Notes: generated by a model from the letters alone, not told the origin. A stretch of DNA of 64,000 nt from Deinococcus marmoris (GCF_001949125.1 NZ_MSTI01000018.1:1-64000); one strand, 5' to 3'; shown: positions 1 through 9,096, counted from the first letter of the stretch. Made by a program: numbers and translations.

Positions 1-321
1 GTTGCCGCGTTTGCGGCCAGTCTTGGCGCGGGTCCAGATCATCAAGTGTTGCTGGTCGAAGATGGCGCGGGCTTCCATGTCCCTCCTGTGGAGGGACATC
101 CCCCAGGCATTGAAACCATCACGCTCCCGCCCTATTCACCAGAACTGCAACCCGTGGAACGGGCGTGGAATTTGACCGACAGACCACTTGCGAACCGCTG
201 TTTTGATTCTCTAGATGAGCTTCAGGATGTGCTGGGCCGCCAATGTGCCTGGCTTGAAACTCAGCCTGACCTGATCACCCAACACACCTTATTTCACTGG
301 TGGCCGCTCTGCACAAATTAA
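1..321 (+). CDS. IS630-family transposase, C-terminal part (5' end outside window)
   Basis: About 106 codons are visible, open from the first base, so the gene starts upstream of the window. The frame carries the second half of a DDE transposase. VEDGAGFH holds the second catalytic Asp. LPPYSPELQPVERAW holds the third acidic residue in the PPYSPxxNPxE context typical of IS630 transposases. The stop codon (319-321) is one base before the terminal repeat, as expected for an IS end. Its stop overlaps by four bases the stop of the small opposite-strand gene at 318-491. Whether the element is intact cannot be seen. Confidence 0.8.
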   Translation, partial: VAAFAASLGAGPDHQVLLVEDGAGFHVPPVEGHPPGIETITLPPYSPELQPVERAWNLTDRPLANRCFDSLDELQDVLGRQCAWLETQPDLITQHTLFHWWPLCTN

Positions 322-331
322 TCGGAATCCG
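1..331 (+). mobile_element. Right end of an IS630-family insertion sequence
   Basis: The transposase reading frame enters from outside the window and stops at 321. It is followed at once by the 9-bp end CGGAATCCG (323-331) and a TA dinucleotide (332-333). IS630 elements duplicate TA on insertion. The same end sequence bounds two short elements at 36 kb and 62 kb, which supports reading 323-331 as the terminal inverted repeat. The left end lies outside the window, so completeness cannot be judged. Confidence 0.75.
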
Positions 332-491
332 TATCATATCCGAATTCCTCAATAACTAAGCATATGTCCTGAAAATTCTCAGCATCTTGCAGTGCGGCGT
401 AGCGAGCAGTAAGAAATTTATGAAGAAATTCTACTAAATCCTCGCAGTCTATCAGTTTCTCAGCTATCAACTCACTTAGCAATTTATTCAC
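318..491 (-). CDS. Small AT-rich gene after paaD, 3' end replaced by the IS end
   Basis: This frame of 57 codons starts at a GTG whose bases overlap the last codon and stop of paaD (GTGTGA), so it is probably translated by coupling. GAGGGG in the paaD tail is a possible but distant ribosome-binding site. The product begins [20 protein letters not shown] and is helical and acidic. I do not recognise the family. Its base composition is clearly more AT-rich than the paa genes. The last five codons (DTDSD) and the stop are encoded by the IS630 terminal repeat, so the original C-terminus has been lost. It was probably a longer gene, possibly horizontally acquired, cut by the insertion. Confidence 0.5.
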   Translation of the reverse strand: MNKLLSELIAEKLIDCEDLVEFLHKFLTARYAALQDAENFQDICLVIEEFGYDTDSD

Positions 492-988
492 ACGCTCTTA
501 AACCCCTCAAACGGTTCCTTACACGAGTCGCAGACGTACAAACGCTTGCACAGGGTGGGACCAAAGCTGCCCGTCATTCGCACGTCAAAGCTGGCGCAAC
601 GGGGGCACCGGGTAGCGTCGGCCTGAAGCTGAATCAGGCCGTCCTCGGCGGGGGCGGGCGGGGCGATGCCGTACTGGCGCAGGCGTTCGCGGGCGTCTTC
701 CTTGATCCAGTCCGTGGTCCACGGCGGCGTCAGGGTGCTTTTGACTTCCACCGCCGACGCCCCCAGCCCGCGCACCGCCTCGCCAATGCTGTCGCGGATG
801 ACGTGCAGGGCCGGACAGCCGCTGAACGTAGGCGTGAAAGTGACCGTGACCGCGCCATCCTCGCCGATCTGCACGTCACGCACCATGCCCATGTCGGTGA
901 CGGACACCACCGGGATTTCGGGGTCTGGCACGGTATCCAGCACGGCCCAGATGGCTTGCGGGGTCAGTTGAGGTTGAATTGCGGTCAT
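488..988 (-). CDS. paaD: Phenylacetyl-CoA epoxidase assembly protein PaaD
   Basis: PaaD is needed to assemble the phenylacetyl-CoA 1,2-epoxidase and is thought to act in metal or Fe-S maturation. The 166-residue protein has the MIP18/PaaD domain at residues 10-95 ([17 protein letters not shown]). Its C-terminal zinc-binding tail has the pairs CPRC and CDSC, with a further Cys at TLCKRLYVC, which is standard for PaaD. The start is the ATG at 988, preceded by GGAG 5 bases upstream. It is the fourth gene of paaABCD, 24 bases after paaC. No paaE-like reductase follows; the IS630 end and a truncated gene lie there instead. Confidence 0.93.
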   Translation of the reverse strand: MTAIQPQLTPQAIWAVLDTVPDPEIPVVSVTDMGMVRDVQIGEDGAVTVTFTPTFSGCPALHVIRDSIGEAVRGLGASAVEVKSTLTPPWTTDWIKEDARERLRQYGIAPPAPAEDGLIQLQADATRCPRCASFDVRMTGSFGPTLCKRLYVCDSCKEPFEGFKSV

Positions 989-1012
989 GTCAGCTCCTTC
1001 AGGATTGGGCGC

Positions 1013-1792
1013 TTACCAGTACGGCGTATCGGGGTGGGCGCGGTACACGCGTTGCATCTCGTCCAGCAGCGGCGCGAGGTCTTCCGTGTGCGTGTCGCGT
1101 CCGGGTTGCTCGGCCCCACCGGGAGGAAGAATCAGGCCGCACTGCACGGTCAGATGCGGAACGATCAGGCCCTCCCAGCGGGTCTTGACGGCGTTCAGAT
1201 CGGGCAGCAGTCCAGCTTCAATCAACCCGCCTTCACCCTCTACCGGCTGCCACAACTGGCCCACATACGGCCACAGGGCATTCAGGGCATCCTGCGTGCG
1301 CTTCATGCTTTCGGGCGTTCCCAGGGCCAGCCGTTCCACCCACAGGGCCGTGTGCTGAAGATGGAAGCGCTCCTCGCGGAAGGCTTTGTTCGCCACCTCG
1401 GCCAGCGGTTCGTACACGCTTTTGCGGGCCGCGTCCAGCCAGAGGGCCTCGTAGGCGTCGTAGAGGTACTGGCGCAGCATGGTAAACGCCCAGTCGCCTT
1501 TCGGCAGTTCCACGAAACGGGCAGAGGTGAATTCATCTGCGCTGCGGGTGAAGGCCAGGGCGTCGGCGTCGCTACCATCCAGCGCGCGGCGCAGCTCCAG
1601 ATACAGCCCAGCGTGGCCCAATTCGTCCTGCGCGATATTTGCCAGGGCGATGTCCTCTTCCAGAATCGGGGCGTGTCCGGTCCACTCGCCGCCGCGCTGG
1701 GCCAGGATGATCTCGTCGTCGGCCAGCGCGGTCAGTTTGCGAATCAGGGCGGCTTGCTGAACATCAGACAGGGTCATGGCGGGCGCGGTCAT
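1013..1792 (-). CDS. paaC: Phenylacetyl-CoA epoxidase structural subunit PaaC
   Basis: PaaC is the ferritin-like partner of PaaA in the PaaABC(E) multicomponent oxygenase that epoxidises phenylacetyl-CoA. It is a paralogue of PaaA that lacks a working diiron site and scaffolds the complex. The 259-residue length is normal. Helical segments such as [18 protein letters not shown] and [18 protein letters not shown] match the family. The start codon overlaps the paaB stop (ATGA at 1789-1792), giving tight translational coupling. A second in-frame ATG at 1777 is possible. Confidence 0.93.
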   Translation of the reverse strand: MTAPAMTLSDVQQAALIRKLTALADDEIILAQRGGEWTGHAPILEEDIALANIAQDELGHAGLYLELRRALDGSDADALAFTRSADEFTSARFVELPKGDWAFTMLRQYLYDAYEALWLDAARKSVYEPLAEVANKAFREERFHLQHTALWVERLALGTPESMKRTQDALNALWPYVGQLWQPVEGEGGLIEAGLLPDLNAVKTRWEGLIVPHLTVQCGLILPPGGAEQPGRDTHTEDLAPLLDEMQRVYRAHPDTPYW

Positions 1793-2457
1793 TTCTGTAC
1801 CTCGGGTTTCTGGACCTCGTGCGTTTTCAGTTCTGCGGGCGAGGCGTCGTGCGGGTGGTCATAGACCTTATGGTCCCCCGCGTGCGGCTCCTCGGTGGCG
1901 CGGCGGGGCATGCGGCCCTCGCGCTTGAGTTCGCCCACATGCTTGCCGATCACGCCGTAATACTGCTGCTGTTTGTAGGTTTTTTCCTTGGCTGGGGCAA
2001 ACCAGCTTTCCACCGTACCGGGATCGTCGTCGGTCCGCGCAATGGCCGAATCAGGAAAAACCAGCCACGCCAGAGCGTCCGCGTGCTGTTCCCGTGCCTG
2101 CCGGAGGGCGTCACCGGGGCCAGTGGCCTCAACAGACTCCACCAGATCCACAAACGTCATGCTGCGCTTGTGGGTCTTCTTGATCCCCACATGGTAGGTG
2201 TCGGCCTCACCGGGCGTGTCCAGCACTTCCGGGTGCGTGCCGACTTCTTCCGGCGTGGCATTCAGGATGTCGTCCTCGCGCACGGCCCACAGGCTGACGG
2301 CAGCGGGGCGTCGCACGAACACGTTGCGGGCGGTCAACAGGGCGTGATCGGGATCGCCCGCGTGGACGCTGCCCACCCCCTGATAGGGACGCTTCTCGTT
2401 GTCCTGCTTGAAGATTTCCCAGCGGGGCCATTGGGTATCGGGATGAGGCTGGGTCAT
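1789..2457 (-). CDS. paaB: Phenylacetyl-CoA epoxidase subunit PaaB, with a duplicated domain
   Basis: PaaB is the small bridging subunit of the phenylacetyl-CoA epoxidase. Residues about 8-75 ([38 protein letters not shown]) match the normal ~95-residue PaaB. The protein here is 222 residues long. Residues about 100-190 look like a second, diverged PaaB copy: [17 protein letters not shown] aligns with [17 protein letters not shown], and YYGVI with YHVGI. The C-terminal tail is charged and His-rich. I chose the ATG at 2457 because AAAGGA lies just upstream and the homology starts there. An intergenic repeat (2491-2643) separates it from paaA. Confidence 0.9.
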   Translation of the reverse strand: MTQPHPDTQWPRWEIFKQDNEKRPYQGVGSVHAGDPDHALLTARNVFVRRPAAVSLWAVREDDILNATPEEVGTHPEVLDTPGEADTYHVGIKKTHKRSMTFVDLVESVEATGPGDALRQAREQHADALAWLVFPDSAIARTDDDPGTVESWFAPAKEKTYKQQQYYGVIGKHVGELKREGRMPRRATEEPHAGDHKVYDHPHDASPAELKTHEVQKPEVQK

Positions 2458-2490
2458 GAATTTCCTTTGGAGGAACAAGGGGGGAGCTGG

Positions 2491-2643
2491 CGGTTTAACC
2501 CCTCTCCTGCTGAGCTGTGCCAGTCCGCCCCTGCGGGGCACCTCTCCTTAAAGGGAGGCAAGAGTCGCGGAATTGCCCGGCCAGCCGCGTTCCTTGGCTC
2601 CCTTTTAAGGGGAGCTGGCAGCGAAGCTGACTGAGGGGTTGGC
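2491..2643. repeat. Terminal-inverted-repeat element, family A, copy 1 (inside paa operon)
   Basis: About 153 bp lie between paaA and paaB. The left end is CGGTTTAACCCCT, identical to the left end of the copy at 31720. The right end (GAGGGGTTGGC) is degenerate. The interior shares long blocks with copy 2: CTTAAAGGGAGGCAAGAG and GGAGCTGGCAGCGAAGCTGA. CTTAAAGGGAG and CTCCCTTTTAAG can pair, so the paaA-paaB transcript would carry a stable hairpin. It has no coding capacity. The form resembles a MITE, but the mobilising transposase is unknown. Confidence 0.75.
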
Positions 2644-2645
2644 TT

Positions 2646-3611
<966 letters not shown>

Positions 3612-3636
3612 AGGAAGGACCTCCTGAGATGGTTCC

Positions 3637-3658
3637 ATTCTACCTAACGAGCGTTAGG
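3637..3658 (-). promoter_or_regulatory. Candidate PaaR operator and -10 box of the paa operon
   Basis: CCTAACGAGCGTTAGG at 3643-3658 is a perfect 7-bp inverted repeat with a 2-base centre. Its inner 14 bases fit CNAACGNNCGTTNG, the site I recall for the TetR-family repressor PaaR of Thermus thermophilus, whose inducer is phenylacetyl-CoA. On the coding strand TAGAAT (3637-3642) follows directly and is a plausible -10 box. Bound repressor would then cover the -35/-10 spacer. No paaR gene is in the window. Confidence 0.75.
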
Positions 3659-3710
3659 CTGGTGGTGAGGTCCATGAATGATGGACGCTGAAGACCTTGC
3701 AATCGTCGCC

Positions 3711-3751
3711 GCCAGAATCCTGATAAGCGTGTCTCAGACAGCGATTCTGGC
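3711..3751. other. Inverted repeat between polyprenyl synthase and paaA
   Basis: GCCAGAATC (3711-3719) and GATTCTGGC (3743-3751) are perfect 9-bp arms around a 23-base centre that holds a smaller palindrome (GTCTCAGAC). It lies downstream of the minus-strand polyprenyl synthase and upstream of the paa promoter. No T-run follows on either strand. It could be a weak terminator or a protein site. Confidence 0.35.
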
Positions 3752-3790
3752 TCCACGCCACGGAAAAGTCCCCACACCCCACCTTTATGT

Positions 3791-4780
3791 TCAAGCCTCG
3801 CGGGTGGCTAGTGCGCGCATGGCGTTCAGCAATTCGCCCGCCGCCTGCTGATTGGGGGCAGCCTCAAAGGCTTGCGCGAGCAGCGTCAACCCTTCCTCAG
3901 CCCGAGCGTAGGCGTAGTCCTGGGCATAGGCCACGCTGCCACTTTCCAGCAGCCAGCGGTGAATGTCTGCGATGGTCCGCAAGTCCTTGTCAGGGCGGTT
4001 CAGGCCCATCTGCTTCAGGAACGCCTGACGCTGGGCAGCCGGCGCGGTTCGGAGCCAGTGCAGCACGATCATGGTGCGCTTGCCCTCCAGCAGATCGCCG
4101 CCGATTTCCTTGCCGTATTTGGCCGCGTCGCCTTCCAGATTCAGCACATCGTCCCGGATTTGAAAGGCCGTGCCGAGGGCCAGTCCCGCCAGGGTGAACT
4201 GTTCGGATGGCGCAACGCCTGCCGCCAGCGCCCCCAGCCGCAGAGGAATGACCACCGTGTAATAGGCGGTCTTCTGGCGGACCATCTCCAGATAGTCCTC
4301 TTCCACCAGATCCCAGCGGCGGCCCTCCACCCAGCACAGGTCGAGATGCTGTCCCTTGGCCGTGTGGTGAATCATGTTCAGGAACTCGTCCATGCCGCCC
4401 GGCACGTTGGCCTTATGGACGGCGGCCCACATGTACGCGTGCAGGGCGTCCCCGGCGTTGATCGCCAGCGGAATGCCGTGCAGGCGGTGCAGGGCGGGCT
4501 GACCCCGGCGCTCTTCCGAGTCGTCCTCGATATCGTCGTGGATCAGCACCCAGTTCTGGAACAGTTCCAGCGCGGCGGCCAGCCACAGAGCGGCCTCCCA
4601 CTGTGGGGTGTTCTTTGCCACACCATGAGCGCGGGCGCTGGCGAGCAGCAGTTCGCTGCGAATGCCCTTGCCACCGCGTTTGGGATAGTCGCGCAGCATG
4701 TCGTAATAGGTTTGGTACTCGGGGCGCGTGCCGTGTTCGGGCAGCAGAGAAAGGACGCGGGACAGCAGATCAGGGCGCAT
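3791..4780 (-). CDS. Polyprenyl (geranylgeranyl-type) diphosphate synthase
   Basis: This trans-prenyltransferase builds linear isoprenoid diphosphates from isopentenyl diphosphate and an allylic primer, the precursors of carotenoids and quinones. The 329-residue protein has the first Asp-rich motif DDIED (residues 82-86), the substrate-binding motif GGKGIR (residues 36-41) and the second motif DDVLN (210-214) followed by GKEIGGDLLEGKRT. The product chain length cannot be read from sequence; CrtE-like geranylgeranyl diphosphate synthase is one option. I set the start at ATG 4780. TAGACT lies 8 bases upstream with no ribosome-binding site, so the mRNA is probably leaderless. The same frame stays open far upstream, but that part is antisense to the hydrolase. 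Confidence 0.88.
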   Translation of the reverse strand: MRPDLLSRVLSLLPEHGTRPEYQTYYDMLRDYPKRGGKGIRSELLLASARAHGVAKNTPQWEAALWLAAALELFQNWVLIHDDIEDDSEERRGQPALHRLHGIPLAINAGDALHAYMWAAVHKANVPGGMDEFLNMIHHTAKGQHLDLCWVEGRRWDLVEEDYLEMVRQKTAYYTVVIPLRLGALAAGVAPSEQFTLAGLALGTAFQIRDDVLNLEGDAAKYGKEIGGDLLEGKRTMIVLHWLRTAPAAQRQAFLKQMGLNRPDKDLRTIADIHRWLLESGSVAYAQDYAYARAEEGLTLLAQAFEAAPNQQAAGELLNAMRALATREA

Positions 4781-4788
4781 TGAGCGCA

Positions 4789-4794
4789 AGTCTA
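4789..4794 (-). promoter_or_regulatory. Leaderless -10 box for polyprenyl synthase
   Basis: TAGACT on the minus strand, 8 bases before the ATG at 4780. There is no Shine-Dalgarno sequence between them. Confidence 0.5.
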
Positions 4795-4861
4795 ACCGCC
4801 TGAAACATGAAGAGAACCGTACCGCAACGAACAGACAATGAGACGCCTTAGCGAGCAACAT

Positions 4862-4867
4862 TACATT
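4862..4867 (+). promoter_or_regulatory. Leaderless -10 box for the lipoprotein hydrolase
   Basis: TACATT ends 6 bases before the ATG at 4874. No ribosome-binding site is present. Confidence 0.45.
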
Positions 4868-4873
4868 ATGAAG

Positions 4874-5851
4874 ATGAACCGAAAGACCGTCGCCATCATC
4901 CTGCTGGCCGGAGCATTGGCCGTGGGTCTGGCCGCCTGTGCCCCCACCGCCACCACCGTGCCCGTGCCGGACGCGAAGGCCACCACTGGACTGCGTCCGG
5001 CCCTGAGTGGCGAGCGCAAGTATCTGGACCTCCCCGGCTTTGGGCAGGTGGCCTATTACGTGGATGCACGCGGGGAAGGCCGTCCTCTGGTCCTGACCCC
5101 CAGCGTCAACGCCGCCGCCAGTGCCTACGAGATGAAACCCGTGTGGGACGCCTACGTGGGCACGCGCCCGGTCTACGCGATTGAATGGCCCGGCTTCGGC
5201 AGCAGCGCCCGCCCGGACACCCGGTACACCAAGGAACTGATGACACGCTCGCTGAACGCGCTGGTGGAACTGATCGGCAAGGATGTGGACGTGGTGGGCC
5301 TCAGCCTGGGCAGCGAATTCGACGCCCGCGCCGCCCTGAGCGACCCGCGCATCCGCAGTCTGGCGCTGATCAGCCCCAGCGGTCTGGGCAAACCGCGCGG
5401 CGGCACGCAGGAAGCCAACGCAGAGGACGGCGGCAAGAAGCTGTATGACCGCCTCAACTCGGTCAGCACGCCGCTGTACGCCGCACTGCGAATCAAACCC
5501 AGCATCGAATACTTCCTGAGCCGCTCGTTCCGGGGGCCAGTGGACAGCGGGCTGGTGGACTATTCGATGGACGCCACCCGTCAGCCGGGCGCGAAATACG
5601 CCCCGGTGTACTTCATCAGCGGGCAACTGTTCACGGATGACGCTTACGGCGAGCTGTACAGCAAACTGACCATTCCCGTCATCGTTCTTTATGACCAGGA
5701 CGGCTTCGTCAGCTTTGACCGCCTGCAACAGTTCACCCAGCAGGATGGCGTGAAAGCCGTGCGAATCCAGGATACCGATGGCCTACCCCAGTTCGAGAAG
5801 ATGCCGGAAGTCAAGGCGGCGCTGGACGCGTTCTGGGCCGGGCAGAAGTAA
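4874..5851 (+). CDS. Alpha/beta-hydrolase lipoprotein
   Basis: This is a probable membrane-anchored serine hydrolase of unknown substrate. Residues 1-22 form a lipoprotein signal with lipobox LAAC. The alpha/beta-hydrolase fold follows, with the nucleophile elbow GLSLG (in [13 protein letters not shown]) and an upstream [12 protein letters not shown] loop. A likely acid residue is in YDQDGF near the C-terminus; a terminal catalytic His is not obvious, so activity is not certain. The start is 4874 or the ATG at 4868. A strong terminator follows. Its promoter region faces that of the divergent polyprenyl synthase. Confidence 0.82.
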   Translation: MNRKTVAIILLAGALAVGLAACAPTATTVPVPDAKATTGLRPALSGERKYLDLPGFGQVAYYVDARGEGRPLVLTPSVNAAASAYEMKPVWDAYVGTRPVYAIEWPGFGSSARPDTRYTKELMTRSLNALVELIGKDVDVVGLSLGSEFDARAALSDPRIRSLALISPSGLGKPRGGTQEANAEDGGKKLYDRLNSVSTPLYAALRIKPSIEYFLSRSFRGPVDSGLVDYSMDATRQPGAKYAPVYFISGQLFTDDAYGELYSKLTIPVIVLYDQDGFVSFDRLQQFTQQDGVKAVRIQDTDGLPQFEKMPEVKAALDAFWAGQK

Positions 5852-5867
5852 CGCTTAACAACCGTAA

Positions 5868-5927
5868 GGTCAGCCTCCTCCCCCAACGCTTGAATTGAAG
5901 CGCAAGGGAGGAGGCGGACCTTTTTTT
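5868..5927 (+). terminator. Rho-independent terminator after the hydrolase
   Basis: The arms GGTC-GCCTCCTCCC and GGGAGGAGGC-GGACC pair around a short loop and are followed by seven T (5921-5927). Confidence 0.9.
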
Positions 5928-5972
5928 GGGCCGCTGGAAAATTGGCGGCGCAAGACTGCCCATCCGCCCATA

Positions 5973-5981
5973 CGGACTCCG
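5973..5981. repeat. Solo end of the IS630-type repeat family
   Basis: CGGACTCCG is flanked by TA on both sides (5971-5972 and 5982-5983). This is the same end-plus-TA arrangement as at 323-333, 62191 and 62320. It directly abuts the stop codon of the ABC permease. It may be a collapsed or excised element, or chance. Confidence 0.4.
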
Positions 5982-5983
5982 TA

Positions 5984-7270
5984 TCAGTTTCTGAAAATCA
6001 CTTCCTCGCGCCCGAATGAATGCAGCGCCAGCAATGCCAGCAACGCCGCCCCGATCACATTGGCGAGGATGGCGAGCAGAATCTGATCGAGCTGTGCCGC
6101 GCCCTTGACGATGTTCAGGATCGAGATCATCGAGCCGAACAGCGGCACGGCATAAACAGCGGTACTCAGGGTCAGGAAATCGGCGAATTGCAGCATCACG
6201 GCGGGCAGCACGATGATCAGCGTCAGCGGCGCGATATACGTCTGCGCCTCCTTGAAGCTGCGGGCGTAGATGCCGATGGCGATCAGCACGGCGCTGATCA
6301 GCAGGGCGGCGCTGGCGGCCAGTCCCAGCATCCCCAGCGTGCCGCCCAGGGTCAGGGTCAGTTGCCCGCCCATGGAACTGGTGATGTCCGCGCCCAGACC
6401 GCTTCGATTGGCCAGGAACAGCGCCGCCACCAATCCGCTGATGATGAAGCCCAGCACGCTGAAGCACGCGCTGGTCAGGGCCGTGATGGTGGTGGCCAGC
6501 AGCTTGCCGGTCACCACCTCGGCGCGGCGCACGGGGGACACCAGCAGGCTTTCCAGCGTGCCGCGCTCCTTTTCCCCGGCGGTGGCGTCGATGGCGGTGG
6601 CCATGCCGCCCGACAGGATGAATTGCAGCATCAGGAAGGGAATCAGGAAGGCCAGTTGCCCGCTGCGCTGCTCCTGCGGGGGGCTGGCGTCGATAGGCTT
6701 GACGGTCACGGGCGTCAGGGTATCCGCCCCCAGGCCCAGGCCCTTCAACCGGTCCAGCGTGAGGGTGCGGTTGTAGCCGTCCACCACGTCCTGCACCTTG
6801 CCGTAAGCCCCAGCCTGGGCGCTCAGGCTGCTCAGCTTGGCATAGACCTCCAGCGCGGCGCTGCCCTCTCCGGCGCGGGTGGGCAGGGCAACCGGGGCCT
6901 GAATGGCCGCGTCCACATCGCCGGATTGCACGGCCTTTTTCGGGTCTTGCACGGCCACGAGGTCCACGCCCGCGCGCACCGTCTTGCCGTCCACCTTCTC
7001 ATCCTGCTCCAGCGCCGTGCGTAATGCCGGGGGCAGGGTTCCCACCACACCCACCTTCTGCCGTTCCTGCTGCTGGCCGCCGATAAAGCTGCCCAGCAGC
7101 AGGGGCAGCCCCAGCGACAGCGCCGGAATCAGGATCAGCGGCATCAGGATGGTGGCGGCCAGCGTGCGGCGGTCCCGCAGAGTGGACAGCAGATCGCGCG
7201 CGGCGATGCGCCAGACCATGTTGGGGCGAATAGAGTTAGACCGCACGCTGCCCATCTCCCCGAACCCCAT
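5984..7270 (-). CDS. ABC-2 type permease, NatB-like
   Basis: This is the membrane subunit of an exporter with the ATPase encoded just upstream. NatB-type proteins export Na+ in Bacillus, but the substrate here is not known. One helix near residues 35-60 ([15 protein letters not shown]) is followed by a ~180-residue extracytoplasmic domain. A C-terminal block of about five helices then starts at [14 protein letters not shown], with the [12 protein letters not shown] motif typical of this family. The start is uncertain: ATGs at 7270, 7255 and 7219 are all possible, and the first two overlap the ATPase gene. It is the last gene of the 4TM-XRE-ATPase-permease operon. Confidence 0.85.
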   Translation of the reverse strand: MGFGEMGSVRSNSIRPNMVWRIAARDLLSTLRDRRTLAATILMPLILIPALSLGLPLLLGSFIGGQQQERQKVGVVGTLPPALRTALEQDEKVDGKTVRAGVDLVAVQDPKKAVQSGDVDAAIQAPVALPTRAGEGSAALEVYAKLSSLSAQAGAYGKVQDVVDGYNRTLTLDRLKGLGLGADTLTPVTVKPIDASPPQEQRSGQLAFLIPFLMLQFILSGGMATAIDATAGEKERGTLESLLVSPVRRAEVVTGKLLATTITALTSACFSVLGFIISGLVAALFLANRSGLGADITSSMGGQLTLTLGGTLGMLGLAASAALLISAVLIAIGIYARSFKEAQTYIAPLTLIIVLPAVMLQFADFLTLSTAVYAVPLFGSMISILNIVKGAAQLDQILLAILANVIGAALLALLALHSFGREEVIFRN

Positions 7271-8009
7271 TTCCCCGAACCAGCGCGAAGAAGGCGCGTT
7301 CCAGGTTGCTCTCTCCCGTCTGTTTCAGAATGTCGGGGATGCGGCCCACCGTCAGCAACCCGCCCTCGTGCAGAATCGCCACGCGGTCACAGACCTCCTC
7401 GGCCTCGGACATGACGTGGGTGGAATACAGGGTCAGGCGTCCGGGTGCGCGGGTGGCGAGAACAAAATCCAGCAGCGTGCGGCGCGCGAAGATGTCCAGA
7501 CCGCTGGCCGCCTCATCCAGAATCAGCACGGGCGGGTCCTGAATCACGGCGCGGGCGATCACCACCTTCTGCTTCATGCCGGTGCTGTAGTCCCCGGCGC
7601 GCACGTCCAGGGTGCGGCCCAGTTCCAGTTGCGCGTCCAGTTCGGCAATGCGGGCCTCGGTCTGGGCGCGGCCCATGCCGTACAGCCCGGCAAACGAGCG
7701 CAGCACCTCGCGGCCCGTCAGGCGGGCGGGCAGGCCCATGCCGCCGTTGACCACGCCGACGCGGCGGCGCACGTCCTCGGGCTGACGCAGCACGTCGTAT
7801 CCGGCCACCGCCGCCGTGCCGGACGTGGGGCGCAGCAACGTCGCCAGAATCCGCAGCAGCGTGGTCTTGCCCGCGCCGTTGGGGCCAAGCAGTCCGAAGA
7901 CCTCGCCCTCCGGGGCGCTGAGGGTCACACCCTTGAGGGCCGTGAACTTGCCGTAGGTCTTGGTGACGTTCTGAATGTCCAGCATGGTCTGTACCTGAGC
8001 CTGGGTCAT
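7236..8009 (-). CDS. ABC transporter ATPase, NatA-like
   Basis: This ATP-binding subunit drives the adjacent ABC-2 permease. The 257-residue protein has Walker [10 protein letters not shown], the ABC signature YSTGMKQK and Walker B VLILDEA, followed by an H-loop in [12 protein letters not shown]. The signature reads STGMKQ rather than LSGGQ, as is common in exporters of the NatA/CcmA type. AGGAGA lies 3 bases before the ATG. The 3' end overlaps the permease start. Confidence 0.93.
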   Translation of the reverse strand: MTQAQVQTMLDIQNVTKTYGKFTALKGVTLSAPEGEVFGLLGPNGAGKTTLLRILATLLRPTSGTAAVAGYDVLRQPEDVRRRVGVVNGGMGLPARLTGREVLRSFAGLYGMGRAQTEARIAELDAQLELGRTLDVRAGDYSTGMKQKVVIARAVIQDPPVLILDEAASGLDIFARRTLLDFVLATRAPGRLTLYSTHVMSEAEEVCDRVAILHEGGLLTVGRIPDILKQTGESNLERAFFALVRGNGVRGDGQRAV

Positions 8010-8085
8010 GGTTCTCCTGGAAAGCGATACGGGGGCAGAGAGGATACGGTTGCTTCGGCAATCACGAATTCAGATACTGACGTAC

Positions 8086-8646
8086 CTACGCCAGAGGCCG
8101 TTTGAAGTAATGGAAAACGCCGCCCAGCCAGGTGTCTACCAGCGTCCAGCCCTGCTGAACCAGTTCCTGGCGCTGCTGGGCGCTCAGTGCGCCGCCCAGC
8201 CGCTGATACAGCCAGCGCGGCGGGGCGCTCTGCGGTTCACTGGCACGGCGAAAAGACAGCGTTCCCAGACCCACGCCGGTCAGCTCCCAGCCGTGTTCGC
8301 CCATCTCGCGCAGAATGCCTAGCTCACTGAAGGCCGTGGCGGCGCGTGTCTGATAGTCGAAACGCGGTTCCAGCTCAGTGGCTGGTTTCAGGGAGGAGGG
8401 TGTTAGGGAAGATGGGGCCAGCGAAGATAGTGCCGGGGAAGGCACACTGATCTGCTGCGGGTCGATAAAAATCCCCTCGATGGGCTGCCCGAACAGCCGC
8501 GCGATACGGAAGGCCAGCGGCAGGCTGGGATCGTATTTGCCCGTTTCCAGCGCATTGACGGTCTGGCGGCTCACGTCCAGTTCGGCAGCCAGGTCCGCCT
8601 GGGTCCACTGCCGCGCGGCGCGCAGGGTGCGGATGTGGTTGTCCAC
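8086..8646 (-). CDS. XRE-family transcriptional regulator with a C-terminal domain
   Basis: Residues 1-65 form a Cro/CI-type helix-turn-helix (WTQADLAAELDVSRQTVNAL). A Ser/Pro-rich linker with the repeat SLTPSSLKP follows. The C-terminal ~95 residues (WELTGVGLGTLSFRR, GWTLVDTWLGGVFHYFKRP) form a small domain I cannot name. The start is a GTG at 8646 with AGGAG 9 bases upstream, 6 bases after the stop of the upstream membrane protein. Small XRE proteins paired with a small membrane protein often autoregulate; the palindrome pair at 9254-9313 is a good candidate target. Confidence 0.85.
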   Translation of the reverse strand: MDNHIRTLRAARQWTQADLAAELDVSRQTVNALETGKYDPSLPLAFRIARLFGQPIEGIFIDPQQISVPSPALSSLAPSSLTPSSLKPATELEPRFDYQTRAATAFSELGILREMGEHGWELTGVGLGTLSFRRASEPQSAPPRWLYQRLGGALSAQQRQELVQQGWTLVDTWLGGVFHYFKRPLA

Positions 8647-8652
8647 GGCGCA

Positions 8653-9096
8653 CTACTCCTGGCGGCTGCGCCGATTCAGGACGGCCAGCGCGATCATCCA
8701 GCTCAGCATGCCCACGGCGTAAAACACGTAGGAAGGCGTCTGGAATTTGAAGGCAGCCTCAAGCGCAATGAGTCCACCGGCCACCACCATCGTCACCATG
8801 AAGGCGATGCTGGTGGCCTGCATCTGCAAGGCGCGCACGTATTCGTCCATCAGCAACACGGCACGGACGGTGTAAACCGCGAAGAAAAAGGGCAAGGCCG
8901 AGAGAATGCCGAAGCCCATGCCCTTCACGAAACTGAGGACATCACTTTCACCGCTCTGGCCGATGGCGATCATTACAGCAGCCAGTGCGGCCAGGATGCC
9001 TCCGATCAGTCCCATTTTGCTGGCCAGAGCGCCCACCCGCTGCGCGCGGCTGCGTCCGGGAGGGGAGGAAGGAGAGGGAATAGGGATGGGAGTCAT
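8653..9096 (-). CDS. Small four-helix membrane protein
   Basis: The 147-residue protein has a Pro/Ser-rich N-terminus and four hydrophobic segments: MGLIGGILAALAAVMIAIG, FGILSALPFFFAVYTV, IAFMVTMVVAGGLIAL and VFYAVGMLSWMIALAVL. The start is ATG 9096, with GGAGG 6 bases upstream; the frame is open further out but lacks such a site. It is the first gene of an operon with the XRE regulator and NatAB-like exporter. I do not recognise its function. It may sense or modulate the regulator or exporter. Confidence 0.8.
   Translation of the reverse strand: MTPIPIPSPSSPPGRSRAQRVGALASKMGLIGGILAALAAVMIAIGQSGESDVLSFVKGMGFGILSALPFFFAVYTVRAVLLMDEYVRALQMQATSIAFMVTMVVAGGLIALEAAFKFQTPSYVFYAVGMLSWMIALAVLNRRSRQE

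Noticed and set aside
4781..5728. Long minus-strand extension of the polyprenyl synthase frame
   Set aside because: It is antisense to the lipoprotein hydrolase, has no family match, and a clean start with a -10 box exists at 4780.
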